The notes: generated from the letters alone by a model not told the origin. A stretch of DNA of 64,000 nucleotides from Robiginitomaculum sp. (GCA_016765135.1 JAESQN010000011.1:1-64000), one strand, 5' to 3'. Positions 45,960-56,253 are shown, numbered from the stretch's first letter. Made by a program: numbers and translations.

Positions 45960-46817
45960 CTAAACTTCCAACTCCCCTTCAAATTCCAACTCCACCGGCC
46001 CGGTCATTATGACGTGGTTGTCGCTCTCGCGCCATTCTATATGTAAATCGCCGCCGTCCATTATAATCCGCGCTTTGCGGTCTGTGCGGTTTTGACGGTT
46101 TGCGGCTACGAGGGCGGCGCAGGCTCCTGTGCCGCAGGCTTTGGTCAGGCCAGCGCCGCGCTCCCAGACCCGCAGGCGGATTTCGCTGCGGCTTCTTATC
46201 TCGGCAAAACCGACATTGCACTGCTGCGGGAACAAGGGGTGATATTCGATCATGGGGCCGATTTTATCGGCGGCTACTGCCTCGGCATCGTCCACGAAAA
46301 ACACGCAGTGGGGGTTGCCCATATTCACCGCGCCAGGGCGGGCCAGAATTGGCGCATCAATTGGCCCGACTTTTACGTCTATGACTCGCGTGTCCATATA
46401 TTCCTTGAGAGGGATTTCGTCCCATTCCAGGCGCGGCTCCCCCATGTCTACGGCAACAGAAAACTCGTTTGTTCGCCTGGCTTGTAACAGCCCGGCATTG
46501 GTCTCTAACATAACTTTGTCGCGCCCGGTCTCGTTCATGACCAGCCAGGGAATACATCTAGACGCATTACCGCACGCATCAACTTCGGCCCCGTCTGCGT
46601 TCCAGATTTCCATAAACACATCCGCATTTTCGGTTTTGGCGATTTCTGTTTTTGGGGGTCGCATAATAATAATCTGGTCTGCGCCCAGCTTGCCCATAGG
46701 GCCATTTGGAGCCGCTGTGGCTTTAGCCAGGTCAGCGGTCATGACAAACCCTGCGTGTTCGCGGGCATCAAATACCCCGAATCTATTGCCGGCACCGTTC
46801 ATAATATAAAATTTCAT
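45960..46817 (-). CDS. dapF: Diaminopimelate epimerase
   Basis: A 285-residue PLP-independent epimerase converting L,L- to meso-diaminopimelate for lysine and peptidoglycan. The two catalytic cysteines are present, Cys82 in DACGNASRC and Cys228 in KACGTGACAA. The family normally has GNGxRC at the first site; here GNASRC is a mild variant. ATG 46817 matches the family N-terminus MKFYIMNGAGN, and the longer frame upstream is not coding. Confidence 0.92.
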   Translation of the reverse strand: MKFYIMNGAGNRFGVFDAREHAGFVMTADLAKATAAPNGPMGKLGADQIIIMRPPKTEIAKTENADVFMEIWNADGAEVDACGNASRCIPWLVMNETGRDKVMLETNAGLLQARRTNEFSVAVDMGEPRLEWDEIPLKEYMDTRVIDVKVGPIDAPILARPGAVNMGNPHCVFFVDDAEAVAADKIGPMIEYHPLFPQQCNVGFAEIRSRSEIRLRVWERGAGLTKACGTGACAALVAANRQNRTDRKARIIMDGGDLHIEWRESDNHVIMTGPVELEFEGELEV

Positions 46818-46999
46818 GAACGCCTTATAGGCAGCAAGGCCATGCAGGGCAAGATGGGGTATGAGTTGTTTGTTTCTACACATTGTATGGCAAAAGCCTG
46901 CTTGACGGGGCTGGCTGGGTGGTTTATGTCCCACCAACTTGAAACATAGCCTGATTTAGGCTACATATATACTTATTTGAATACTTGAAGGATACTGGC

Positions 47000-47326
47000 A
47001 TGGCACGTCGTTGTGATTTAATGGGCACAGGCCCAATGAGCGGAAATAATGTTTCTCACTCCAAGGTGAAAACAAGACGCCGGTTTGAACCCAATCTGTG
47101 TAATGTGACACTGACCTCGGATACACTTGGCCAAAAATTCAAGCTGCGTGTTACGGCGGCGTCTTTACGTACTGTCGATTTTAAAGGCGGTCTTGACGGC
47201 TTTTTGCTCGGCACTAAAAACGCTAAACTAACCGATAAATCGCGTAAAATTAAACGCGCCCTGGTTAAAAAAGTCGCCGAATCCGAAACTGAAGCTGCCT
47301 CTGAAACTGCTCCAGAAGCTGCTTAA
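47000..47326 (+). CDS. rpmB: 50S ribosomal protein L28
   Basis: A 108-residue ribosomal protein. The N-terminus MARRCDLMGTGPMSGNNVSH and the internal TRRRFEPNLCNVTL are diagnostic. The C-terminus has an alanine/glutamate-rich tail (about ten residues) not needed by the core fold. The start is ATG 47000 with GAAGGA upstream. Confidence 0.95.
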   Translation: MARRCDLMGTGPMSGNNVSHSKVKTRRRFEPNLCNVTLTSDTLGQKFKLRVTAASLRTVDFKGGLDGFLLGTKNAKLTDKSRKIKRALVKKVAESETEAASETAPEAA

Positions 47327-47372
47327 AGCTATTTTTCGCAAACGCTACAGGATTACACTTCGCCGTAAGGCG

Positions 47373-48065
47373 TTGATAGCCCTTGTTGTATTATTAGTAT
47401 TGGGTTTCTTGGCTGATTTCTTGGTACCGCACCGTCATTTACCGTGGCGCGGTCTGGATGTGGAAGCCCCTGTTGGTTTGGCTACTGGCACAAAAATTTC
47501 TCTCATTGCGCTCGCCCCAAGCCGCGTGTGCCTGAACAAATTGGATCAGGCTAGAAGGTTAGACTATGCCCAAGCCGCACCCAAAAAAGGCGCTCAAGCC
47601 TGTGGTTGGAATATTGCCGCCAACATGACCGGGGCGTCCGGATCAAAGTTTCGGCCACACACTGTCACAGCCCAATGCTCAATTGTACTAGCCTCTTATA
47701 TCTGGCTGCGCGAAGTAGACAGGCACGCCCAAACATATCTGGGCAGCGGCCTCAAGAAAACCCACCATGCAGGCACCTATTCTTGCCGTCGCCAGCGCGG
47801 TAACGGCTCCGGTGCCTGGTCTGAACATGCCTTTGCCAATGCCTGGGATGTAACCGGGTTTGAACTTGCAGACGGGCGGGTGATCTCTATTTTCAAGCAC
47901 TGGCGCAGTGACGGTAGTAAAACCGGAAAGGCGCGGAGAAAGTTTCTCAGAAAAACCCGCGCCTCCGCCTGCCAGTTGTTTAATGTGGTACTTACGCCAG
48001 ACTATAACACGGCCCACAAAGACCACTTCCACCTCGACCAAGGCCCCAGCTCATCCTGTCATTAA
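47373..48065 (+). CDS. Extensin-like C-terminal domain protein
   Basis: A 230-residue exported protein. An N-terminal membrane/signal segment (LIALVVLLVLGFLADF) precedes an extensin-like domain with CLNKLDQARRL, TAQCSIVLASYIWL, EHAFANAWDVTGF and a final HKDHFHLDQGP. The conserved His and Asp resemble a Zn peptidase (M15-like) site, so a role in peptidoglycan is possible. The start is uncertain: TTG 47373 is the first canonical codon, but the frame continues upstream with basic residues (RKRYRITLRRK) toward rpmB. Confidence 0.75.
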   Translation: MIALVVLLVLGFLADFLVPHRHLPWRGLDVEAPVGLATGTKISLIALAPSRVCLNKLDQARRLDYAQAAPKKGAQACGWNIAANMTGASGSKFRPHTVTAQCSIVLASYIWLREVDRHAQTYLGSGLKKTHHAGTYSCRRQRGNGSGAWSEHAFANAWDVTGFELADGRVISIFKHWRSDGSKTGKARRKFLRKTRASACQLFNVVLTPDYNTAHKDHFHLDQGPSSSCH

Positions 48066-48241
48066 AGTTCGCTGTCCTGAATACCCACAAGTCCTAAATA
48101 TTTATCGTTTAGCATAATGACTAAACTAATTTAGTTATTATATTAAACATCCATGATGTGCTTCTTGCTCTACTATGCGGAGGCTTAAACAGCCGTACTT
48201 GTTCTGGTCTGGAAAACAGCCTATAGTGACGACCAAAGGAT

Positions 48242-48787
48242 ATGAATATGCACATATTGGGAATTATTATCGCGGTTGCTACGGCTATATTTTGGGTGAG
48301 CCGGGCGGCGCGGGGTGCCAAGGATGTGATGGATGTCGCCAACACTTTACGCAATATGCCGCGCCGGATGCGCTTCAAAAACAAGGCGGGCAAGCGTGGG
48401 CTGGATTTAATCGATAACCCTATGGAGGCGGCAACTATACTGATGGTGAGCGTTGCTAAATTATCGGATTATGCCGCTACCCATGACGGGCTGATTAGCG
48501 GGGCATCCACCGGACGGATCATCGATATTTTAAAGACTTATATGAAGATATCGGCGGTGGAGGCAGACGAATTGCTGACCCAAATGCGCTGGACGGTCAA
48601 AGGTTTGGCGCAACCAGACACGGCTTTAGCGTCCATGACCACTGTATTGTCAGCCAAAATTCGCCGCGCCGAGGCGGACGATCTTTCCGACATGCTCAGC
48701 AAAATCTCCCAAGCGGACGGCAAACCAAACCCCGAGCAGCAAGCCTTTATAAATAGAGTGCGTGAACGGCTCGGGCTAGAGGCATAA
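48242..48787 (+). CDS. Small membrane-anchored protein with a TerB-like domain
   Basis: A 181-residue protein: an N-terminal transmembrane segment (IIIAVATAIFWVSRAARG), a basic linker, then a helical domain of about 110 residues. EAATILMVSVAKLSDYA and EQQAFINRVRERLGLE recall the TerB/DjlA acidic helical fold. The family match is tentative and no function is known. A bidirectional terminator separates it from pnp. Confidence 0.65.
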   Translation: MNMHILGIIIAVATAIFWVSRAARGAKDVMDVANTLRNMPRRMRFKNKAGKRGLDLIDNPMEAATILMVSVAKLSDYAATHDGLISGASTGRIIDILKTYMKISAVEADELLTQMRWTVKGLAQPDTALASMTTVLSAKIRRAEADDLSDMLSKISQADGKPNPEQQAFINRVRERLGLEA

Positions 48788-48808
48788 ATCACCATAATAG
48801 CAATAAAA

Positions 48809-48837
48809 AACGGCCCGCCAATTGGCGAGCCGTTTTT
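48809..48837. terminator. Bidirectional rho-independent terminator
   Basis: The arms aacggc-c-cgcc and ggcg-a-gccgtt (one mismatch) with loop aatt are flanked by A-run and T-run. It serves both the rightward small membrane protein gene and the leftward pnp gene. Confidence 0.85.
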
Positions 48838-48862
48838 CGTTTTCAAAGATTAAAAGCGAAAC

Positions 48863-50982
48863 CTAGTCGTCGTCGCCTTCAATTTCCTCGCCGCTTTTCT
48901 GGTCAACGACTTTCATGGAAAGCCGGACTTTGCCGCGTTTGTCAAAACCCATAAGCTTGACATAAACTTCGTCGCCTTCGGACAAATGGTCTTTCGGATG
49001 CTCGACCCGCTCAGACACAATCTGGCTCACATGAACAAGACCGTCGCGTTTGCCAAAGAAGTTCACGAATGCACCGAAGTCCATAACTTTGACCACTTTA
49101 CCTTTATAGATCACGCCTTCTTCCGGCTCTGCGGTCAGACCTTCAATCCAGTCTTTGGCCGCTTCGATAGAAGCCGCATCACTGGACGCCAGTTTGATCG
49201 TGCCGTCGTCCTCAACGCTAACACGCGCTCCCGTAACTTCAACGATTTCGCGGATAACCTTGCCGCCCGTACCGATAACGTCGCGGATTTTATCAACCGG
49301 GATTTTGATGGTGACAATGCGCGGGGCAAATTCACCAACGTCTTCACGGCTTTCGTCTATGGCTTTGTTCATTTCGTCCAAAATATGTAGACGACCGCCA
49401 TGAGCTTGCGTCAATGCATCAGACATAATGTCCATTGTGATACCGGCAATTTTGATATCCATCTGTAAGGATGTGATACCGTCTTTGGTACCGGCGACCT
49501 TAAAGTCCATATCACCAAGATGATCTTCATCACCCAGGATATCTGACAAAATAGCTACTTTGTCGCCCTCTTTGATCAGGCCCATGGCAATACCGGAAAC
49601 CGGTTTGGAGATCGGAACACCCGCGTCCATCATAGCCAATGAACAGCCACAAACCGTGGCCATTGAAGATGAACCATTTGATTCCATAATCTCGGCAACC
49701 AGGCGGATCGTATAAGGAAATTCCTCGTCGCTCGGCAAAACCGCAGCCAAAGCCCGCTGGGCCAATTTACCGTGACCGTATTCCCGGCGCGATGTACCGC
49801 GTAGGAAGCGTGCTTCACCAACCGAAAACGGAGGGAAGTTATAATGGAGCATAAACTTGTTTTTAATCGTGCCCGTAAGCTGATCAACGAATTGTTCGTC
49901 CTCGGAAGTGCCCAAAGTCGCCACACAAAGTGCTTGTGTTTCGCCGCGTGTGAACAGGGCGGAACCGTGGGTACGTGGCAAGATGCCGGTTTCGGAAACA
50001 TAGCGCGAACCTGGTCAAGCTTGCGACCATCAATGCGTTTTTTGGTTTTGATAACGCTGGAACGTACAACATTAGATTCGACGGATTTGAAAGCGTCTGA
50101 AAACGTGCCGCCGTCCATGCCGTCCGGATTGTCGTCGGAGGCAATCAGTTTGGCACCTTTATCACGGGCCTCACCAAGCGCAGCCTGGCGTTCCATTTTA
50201 TCGGTTTTCTTATAAGCTTTGGCAATGTCTTTTTCGAGTAATTTAGCCACAGACTTTTTCTCAGAAGACAAATCAGGAGTTACAAAGTCCCAAGGCTCTT
50301 TCGCCGCTTTTTCTGCCAAATCAATGATGGCATCAATAACGGGCTGGAAGCCCTCGTGAGCGAATTCAAGAGCGCCGAGCATGACCTCTTCGGTCAATTC
50401 CTTGGCTTCGCTTTCCACCATCATCACGGCACCAGACGTACCTGCAACGATCAGATCAAGCGAGCTGTCCTCCATTTCTTGCAAGGTCGGCTGCAAGACA
50501 TATTCGCCGTCAATATAGCCGACACGAGCCGCAGCAATGGGACCCATGAACGGAATACCGGACAGTGTGATGGCCGCAGACGCAGCAATCATACCAATAA
50601 CATCAGGCTCGTTTTCAAGGTCGTGCTGGAGCACATTGATAATGATTTGGGTTTCGCTCATAAAGCCTTTGACAAACAAAGGCCGAAATGGGCGGTCAAT
50701 TAGGCGGGAAATAAGGGTTTCGCGTTCGGTCGGACGACCTTCGCGTTTGAAATATCCACCCGGAATTTTGCCGGTGGCATAGAATTTTTCCTGGTAGTTA
50801 ACCGTCAGCGGGAAGAAGCTCTGTCCCGGCTTGGCGGATCTGGCCGCGCAAATCGTCGCGAGCAATACGGTTTCGCCGTAGGTCGCAAGCACTGCGCCGT
50901 CAGCTTGGCGGGCCATGCCGCCGGTTTCAAGGGTCAGGGTCTTTCCGGCCCATTCCAGTTCTACTTTTTGTTTATTAAACAT
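48863..50982 (-). CDS. pnp: Polynucleotide phosphorylase, frameshifted in this sequence
   Basis: 3'-5' phosphorolytic exoribonuclease and degradosome partner. The N-terminal RNase PH domain starts [16 protein letters not shown] (ATG 50982; an alternative ATG lies at 50991). The middle helical and second RNase PH domains, KH domain ([17 protein letters not shown]) and S1 domain ([20 protein letters not shown]) are all readable. Around 50005-50012 one base is missing: the first frame reads [14 protein letters not shown], whereas the expected [16 protein letters not shown] continues in the other frame. The product as written would stop at 49630, without the second PH, KH and S1 domains. The rest is undamaged, so a sequencing or assembly error is as likely as a true mutation. 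Confidence 0.9.
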
Positions 50983-51071
50983 GTTTTTCATCTTTCACAT
51001 ACATCAGGGCGTAATTTTCTATTTTAATACGCACCAAAATTAGGGCAATTTATTATGCCCTTTACATAGTT

Positions 51072-51094
51072 AAGGCCGCCCTCATGGCGGCCTT
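51072..51094 (-). terminator. Hairpin between rpsO and pnp
   Basis: A perfect 9-bp stem (aaggccgcc with ggcggcctt) and a 5-base loop 15 bp downstream of the rpsO stop. The T-run on the minus strand is short, so partial read-through into pnp, or RNase III processing as known at rpsO-pnp in other bacteria, is likely. Confidence 0.65.
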
Positions 51095-51108
51095 TCGTGT
51101 CGGGAGGC

Positions 51109-51378
51109 CTATCGGCGCAGCCCTAAGCTTTTGATCAGGTCTTGATAACGACCTGCATCTTTTTTCTTGAGGTAATCCAACTGTGTGCGTCGCAAACTCA
51201 CCATGGCCAACAGGCCTCGGCGGGAGTGGTTATCTTTTTTGTTGGTTTTAAAGTGTTCGGTTAGATTGACAATACGCTCTGTTAAAATCGCGACTTGTAC
51301 TTCTGGTGAACCTGTATCGCCCTCTGAACGGGCATATTTTTTTATGAGCGCAGCTTTGCGCTTTGGTGTAATCGACAT
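51109..51378 (-). CDS. rpsO: 30S ribosomal protein S15
   Basis: An 89-residue primary 16S rRNA-binding protein. The motif [17 protein letters not shown], followed by [20 protein letters not shown], is diagnostic. It lies between truB and pnp in the standard order, 20 bp after truB. Confidence 0.97.
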   Translation of the reverse strand: MSITPKRKAALIKKYARSEGDTGSPEVQVAILTERIVNLTEHFKTNKKDNHSRRGLLAMVSLRRTQLDYLKKKDAGRYQDLIKSLGLRR

Positions 51379-51398
51379 CGTTTTCTCCTATTATACGA

Positions 51399-52361
51399 CT
51401 ACAAATTAAATACGCGTTTCGGACTTAACCGTCCGGCCCGCGCCTCACACAGGGCAATTTCTGCATCTTCAAATGTCGCCAAAACCATCCGGCTGGCGTC
51501 CTGTCCTCCGATAATTCGGGGCCCCTTAATTTGGGAATGGAACACCGCCTTCAAACTGGCAAATGCTGAAGGGTGCAGGACGATTGCCCGTCCTTGCTTC
51601 AGGTCGAACCGCTCATTTTCGTTAACGGCCAGCACCGGGATGTCGTCCAGTGCGGTCGAAAGCGGGAGCAGGGCTTCCATTGCGCGGGCCTTATGGCGCA
51701 AATCTTCCAGCGCGTCCAGTGAAAAAGATGCATCTTCTGCGAACGGCCCAACCCGTGTACGGCGCAGGGTTTTGACGCTACCCTCCGTCCCCAGCGCAAA
51801 GGCCATATCGCGGGCCAAGGAGCGTATATATGTCCCCTTACCGCAATCTACGCGGAGTATGGCCGTATCGTTATGTACGTCCAATACTTCCAACCCGTCA
51901 ATTTGCACCAGACGCGGCTTCATTTCAGGCTCCTCCCCGGCCCGCGCCAGATCATAGGCCCGCTTGCCGTCTATTTTGATGGCGGAAAATTTTGGCGGTA
52001 TCTGGCTGATCTCGCCCATAAAGCTCGGCAATATATCCGCGATCTGTTGTCCGGTAGGGCGCACATCCGAAACGGCTACCACCGCACCCTCCGCGTCCAG
52101 CGTATCGGTGCGCTCACCCCATTTGATCTCGACCTCATAGGTTTTCCTGGCCTCAACCAGATAAGGCATGGTTTTGGTAGCCTCGCCCAGGGCAATGGGC
52201 AATATACCCGTAGCCAACGGATCCAACGTACCGCCGTGACCAGCCTTCTGTGCCTGATACAACCAACGCACCTTGCCCACCGCCTGGGTCGAGGTCATGC
52301 CGAGCGGTTTGTCAAAATTCACCCAACCGTGCACCGGGTTGCCTTTTTTTCGTCGTGCCAT
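51399..52361 (-). CDS. truB: tRNA pseudouridine(55) synthase
   Basis: A 320-residue enzyme forming pseudouridine 55 in the T-loop of tRNAs. Catalytic Asp47 is in [19 protein letters not shown] is replaced here by [17 protein letters not shown], a normal variation, and the thumb and PUA-like end are present. It is the first gene of truB-rpsO-pnp in this window. Confidence 0.95.
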   Translation of the reverse strand: MARRKKGNPVHGWVNFDKPLGMTSTQAVGKVRWLYQAQKAGHGGTLDPLATGILPIALGEATKTMPYLVEARKTYEVEIKWGERTDTLDAEGAVVAVSDVRPTGQQIADILPSFMGEISQIPPKFSAIKIDGKRAYDLARAGEEPEMKPRLVQIDGLEVLDVHNDTAILRVDCGKGTYIRSLARDMAFALGTEGSVKTLRRTRVGPFAEDASFSLDALEDLRHKARAMEALLPLSTALDDIPVLAVNENERFDLKQGRAIVLHPSAFASLKAVFHSQIKGPRIIGGQDASRMVLATFEDAEIALCEARAGRLSPKRVFNL

Positions 52362-52544
52362 ATGCGTTCCTATATTTGTAGCGCGTCCATTAGCGTAAAA
52401 TTAAAGGTTTGCTAACCTCTATTTTCAACTCATTAACAACCGCGTTTTTTCACGAGATTTTTAGCTCAGTGTGTTTCTATGTCTCAAATCATTGAGACCA
52501 TATTGTGCCCATGTCGGGAATGGTCGAAAATTACGGGGATGCTT

Positions 52545-53507
52545 GTGAGACGGAGTACTATAATAACGCTGGGCGCGTCTGCCGCCTTTGGTGTTTTAGC
52601 CATTATTATGGCACGCGGCTTCATTGATGGCGCGGTCAACACACAAAATGCACAATTACGCGCAAACATGACCGTGGCGCCTATTCCAAAGCCGAAAGTC
52701 AGGACGGTTCCGGTGATCGTGGCTGATATGCAATTGATGCCAGGAGAACCTGTGACCACGCAAAGCGTCACTCTTGTCCAATTTCCTATATCGTCTGTGC
52801 CCGAAGGTAGTTTTGGCGCATATGAGGAATTGTTTACAGAACCTGAAAACCCTGCGGTGGCCTTGACGCAAATCGTACGCGGCGAGCCTATATTAGCCTT
52901 CAAAATAAGTGAACCTGGCGGGCGTGCTTCGCTCTCGGCTGCTTTGGCAGATAATATGCGGGCGGTGTCTATCCGCGTCGATGATGTTAGCGGTGTAGCC
53001 GGGTTTGTCAGGCCCGAAGATCGGGTGGACGTGGTTTTGACCCGCGAAATTGAGCCAAAAACTATCTCGCGCTATGGGAAAAGCACGGGCAACGAGCCAG
53101 TGTTTGTGGCAGAATTATTGTTGCAAGACGTAAAGGTTCTGGCTGCAGACCAGACATCTCATACTGGCAGTATTACAAACCCCAACAGTGATGGGCCGAA
53201 ATTGGCTAAAACCATCACCTTGGAAGTCAGCCCAGTGCAGGCACAAAAATTGGCTTTGGCCAAATTTGTCGGCACTATGTCTCTGGCGCTTCGCGCTCCC
53301 CGCTCCACCGAGCGGATCAATGCGAAAGCGCTCAGAACCGCTGATCTGACCGGAAGCCAGCCTGCGCCGCGCCAGACTATACGTAGAAAAGCACCTGTCA
53401 GCCAAACCGCTAAGGTCGTTGTTGTACGCGACGACGGACAACCTCGTCTGGTCAATGTTTACCGGGATAGGCCCAAACAACAGAATCTTGCCGGGGGGGC
53501 ACCATAA
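52545..53507 (+). CDS. cpaB: Flp pilus assembly protein CpaB (RcpC)
   Basis: A 320-residue inner-membrane-anchored periplasmic protein. One TM segment (STIITLGASAAFGVLAIIMA) precedes the SAF domain (VPVIVADMQLMPGEPV, SIRVDDVSGVAGFVRPEDRVDVVLT). GTG 52545 has GGGGA at ideal spacing and yields the common MRRS start; ATG 52539 and ATG 52479 are alternatives. Its end overlaps the secretin gene by one base (TAATG). Confidence 0.9.
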   Translation: MRRSTIITLGASAAFGVLAIIMARGFIDGAVNTQNAQLRANMTVAPIPKPKVRTVPVIVADMQLMPGEPVTTQSVTLVQFPISSVPEGSFGAYEELFTEPENPAVALTQIVRGEPILAFKISEPGGRASLSAALADNMRAVSIRVDDVSGVAGFVRPEDRVDVVLTREIEPKTISRYGKSTGNEPVFVAELLLQDVKVLAADQTSHTGSITNPNSDGPKLAKTITLEVSPVQAQKLALAKFVGTMSLALRAPRSTERINAKALRTADLTGSQPAPRQTIRRKAPVSQTAKVVVVRDDGQPRLVNVYRDRPKQQNLAGGAP

Positions 53508-54910
53508 TGAAATATTTACATCAACATTTAACCGGCATGACCAAGTTTGTTTTGCCGATTGTCATCCTGTCTATATTTATGTCCGTTAATTTCACCGCCA
53601 ACGCCAAGTCCTGGGTTGAAGTAAGTGCGGACACGAAATCCGTCAGCGCCCAGGTGCTAAAAGACGGCAATATAACTTTGAGGTCTGACGAGGCGTTTTC
53701 AGAAGTTCGCGTAGCCAACACCAAAATCGCAGATGTGGTTGTTCTGACTAACCGGGCGTTTCATATCAACGGCAAAGCTCGGGGTAAAACCAGCGTCATG
53801 ATTTATGACAGCAAGAAACGTTTGATGGATGTTATAAATGTCGAAGTTAATTTGGACATACAGGGTTTGAAAAAGAGCCTGTTTGAGGCCTTTCCCAAAG
53901 AGCGGATCGAAGTACGTCGCCTGGCGGGTAAAATCTATCTGTCCGGCGATGTCTCCACATCAAGGATCGCGGAACAAGCCAGTAAAATCGCAGGTGCCTA
54001 TGCAGGCACCGAAGACGATGTCACCAGTGGTTTAGTTGTGCGCGACTCCCATCAGGTTATGTTGGAAGTCAGGTTTGTAGAAGCGACCAGATCAGCCATT
54101 AAAGAACTGGGCGTTGGTTTGTTGATACAACAAGCGGGGCAGTTTTCTGTCGCCAGCGGTGTTGGCGCACTTGGTAGTTCATCCGCCCTGTCAGCTATAT
54201 TGCAAGACAGCTTTGGCCCGACAAATGTTGATGTCCGTATAGACGCATTGGAAGAAAAAGGCGTGATCCGTACCCTGGCAGAACCCAATCTTGTCTCCAT
54301 GTCCGGTGAAACTGCAAGCTTTTTAGCGGGCGGAGAGTTTCCCATACCTGTGTCTGGACAAAATGGGCAAATCAGCATCACTTACAGGCAGTTTGGCGTT
54401 GGTCTCTCCTTCACGCCAACGGTGCTTGACGACGGGATTATCAATCTAAAAGTCAGCCCTGAAGTTAGCCAGCTTGATCCAACCAATTCGGTGCGTGTGG
54501 CCGGTGTTGAAGTGCCGGGACTTAGCATTCGCCGGGCTAGTACCACGGTAGAGCTACGTAATTCGCAAAGCTTTGCCATTGCTGGTTTGTTGCAAAACAC
54601 TTCAACAAACCGCGCCTCGCAAGTGCCGTGGCTCGGGGATGTACCCATACTCGGCGCATTATTTCGCTCGACGCGCTATCAAAACAACGAGACCGAGCTG
54701 GTGATCATTGTGACCCCGCGCCTGGTTCAACCTGTGTCTGATATAAACCAATTGGCCACACCACTAGACGGAAGTACTGGCCCTAGTGAAATCGACTTCT
54801 TTTTGGGCGGGCGGATTGACGGGCCGAAAGCCAAAAATGCGAAGCCAACTTCTCCCAAGACAAAAGCCTCAGCCAGCTTATCAGCCCGCTACGGCCATGT
54901 ATTAAATTAG
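53507..54910 (+). CDS. cpaC: Flp pilus secretin CpaC (RcpA)
   Basis: A 467-residue outer-membrane secretin. After the signal peptide comes a BON/T2SS-T3SS N-domain (ITLRSDEAFSEVRVANTKIADVV), then the secretin core with FLAGGEFPIPV, GVGLSFTPTVLDDG and the signature VPWLGDVPILGALFRST. The barrel end LVIIVTPRLVQPV is typical. It forms the channel for a Tad/Flp pilus. Confidence 0.93.
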   Translation: MKYLHQHLTGMTKFVLPIVILSIFMSVNFTANAKSWVEVSADTKSVSAQVLKDGNITLRSDEAFSEVRVANTKIADVVVLTNRAFHINGKARGKTSVMIYDSKKRLMDVINVEVNLDIQGLKKSLFEAFPKERIEVRRLAGKIYLSGDVSTSRIAEQASKIAGAYAGTEDDVTSGLVVRDSHQVMLEVRFVEATRSAIKELGVGLLIQQAGQFSVASGVGALGSSSALSAILQDSFGPTNVDVRIDALEEKGVIRTLAEPNLVSMSGETASFLAGGEFPIPVSGQNGQISITYRQFGVGLSFTPTVLDDGIINLKVSPEVSQLDPTNSVRVAGVEVPGLSIRRASTTVELRNSQSFAIAGLLQNTSTNRASQVPWLGDVPILGALFRSTRYQNNETELVIIVTPRLVQPVSDINQLATPLDGSTGPSEIDFFLGGRIDGPKAKNAKPTSPKTKASASLSARYGHVLN

Positions 54911-54919
54911 GAAAACACT

Positions 54920-55195
54920 ATGAAACAACAAACCATTTCTTTGTTCTGTGGCGGGGCCATTCTCGTAATCTTAGGTGGTTGCACCACTGTCCAGCCTGCT
55001 CTTGAGGGCCGTTTGGATCCAAATCTTGGAGCTGCAATACGTACCAATATACAGACCCAGGCCGTGGCACCTACAGCCAAGCAAAAAGCCAACACCTATA
55101 TTCCTGCCGATCCAAGCCGAGCGGCACTGGCTCTTAAAAATTACCGGGACGGCAATGTGGAAGCGCCCGTGCCTGTCAATTCGAGCGGAAATTAA
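54920..55195 (+). CDS. Small lipoprotein of the pilus operon (CpaD position)
   Basis: A 91-residue lipoprotein (lipobox VILGGCTT). It occupies the place of cpaD but is less than half the usual CpaD length and shows only a short conserved-looking segment, RAALALKNYRDGNV. It could be a reduced CpaD or an unrelated pilotin. It lies 9 bp after the secretin gene and 3 bp before the ATPase gene. Confidence 0.7.
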   Translation: MKQQTISLFCGGAILVILGGCTTVQPALEGRLDPNLGAAIRTNIQTQAVAPTAKQKANTYIPADPSRAALALKNYRDGNVEAPVPVNSSGN

Positions 55196-55198
55196 GCC

Positions 55199-56176
55199 GT
55201 GTCGGACAAGCCTACAGACGACAACATCCTCGATCTCGTGCATTTAGCGGACGATGAACTGGTCATTCCTGAGCCAGTTGTAGAACCAGCCAGTGCTGAA
55301 ATCACCCCGCCCCAAGAAGCGCAGATTTGGGCCTATCTTGGTGTGGTTGGCGGGGTTGGTGTGACCAGTCTTGCCGTACAAACCGCATGGGAGCTTTCCA
55401 AACGTAAGGCGAAAGTTTTGCTGATAGATCTTAATTTCGAACGCGGCGACTGCGCTGCTTATCTCGATATGCCGCCAAGTCTGAAAATAGCTGAACTTAA
55501 CAAAGCTGAAGGCCGGATGGACGAAGAGCTGGCCGCAACATTTATCAATCCATATACCAAGCCTGATAATAACCTTGTGCAACACGCCAAGTGTGCGCAA
55601 ACAACATTGTCTGTTTTTAGTGCTGAAGGTGAACTTGGCGGTAATGATCAGATATCGCCTATTGCTTTATTGTCTTTTCTGGATTGTGTCAGCGACGGTT
55701 TTGATTTTATCATTCTCGACATACCGCCCATGTGGCGGTCATGGACACAAGCCGCCATAGGTGCTGCCGATAAATTCGCTCTTGTCACCGAAGCCCGTGT
55801 CCCGGCTTTGCACCAAGCTCGGAAGCTCGCCAACGACATCACTGCTTTGTTGAAATTAAACCAAACACCCGAAATCATACTAAACAAATACGAACGGCGG
55901 GCTTTACGGGGCGGGTTAAGCCTTATTGATACCCATAAAGTTTTAACGGTCAAGACGAGCGCCCAGATATGTGTGGACGATGAAACCCTCCGCGCCGCTA
56001 TCAATACGGGTACGCCACCCGGTACACTAAAACCAAACAGCCGTTACACAAAATCCGTTCACCAACATGTACAAAACTGGCTGGGGCTTTCCAGGGCCGT
56101 CAAGCAAAAAGCTAAATATATCAGGCAAAAAGTCAAACCTATCAGGCAAACAGAAAGACGGGCTGCAAGACAATAA
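55199..56176 (+). CDS. cpaE: CpaE-like MinD/ParA-family pilus protein with altered P-loop
   Basis: A 325-residue protein with an acidic N-terminal extension (about 40 residues) and a ParA/MinD-like domain. The P-loop region reads GVVGGVGVTSLAVQTA: neither the deviant-Walker Lys nor the second Lys of KGGVGKTT is present. The Walker B equivalents VLLIDLNFERGD and FIILDIPP are kept. The C-terminus is very basic (KQKAKYIRQKVKPIRQ). CpaE localises pili; lack of the Lys residues suggests it binds no nucleotide or binds weakly. The start is GTG 55199 after GCGGAA. Confidence 0.82.
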   Translation: MSDKPTDDNILDLVHLADDELVIPEPVVEPASAEITPPQEAQIWAYLGVVGGVGVTSLAVQTAWELSKRKAKVLLIDLNFERGDCAAYLDMPPSLKIAELNKAEGRMDEELAATFINPYTKPDNNLVQHAKCAQTTLSVFSAEGELGGNDQISPIALLSFLDCVSDGFDFIILDIPPMWRSWTQAAIGAADKFALVTEARVPALHQARKLANDITALLKLNQTPEIILNKYERRALRGGLSLIDTHKVLTVKTSAQICVDDETLRAAINTGTPPGTLKPNSRYTKSVHQHVQNWLGLSRAVKQKAKYIRQKVKPIRQTERRAARQ

Positions 56177-56253
56177 GAGTGCTTTTAAGTATTCTATTTT
56201 TGCATTTCCCAACTTGATCAAAATAGCCTATCCCTAAATAAAAAGGGGTAAAC

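Noticed and set aside
49981-50020. Programmed ribosomal frameshift in pnp
   Set aside because: No slippery heptamer or downstream structure is evident, and pnp is not known to use recoding; a missing base is simpler.
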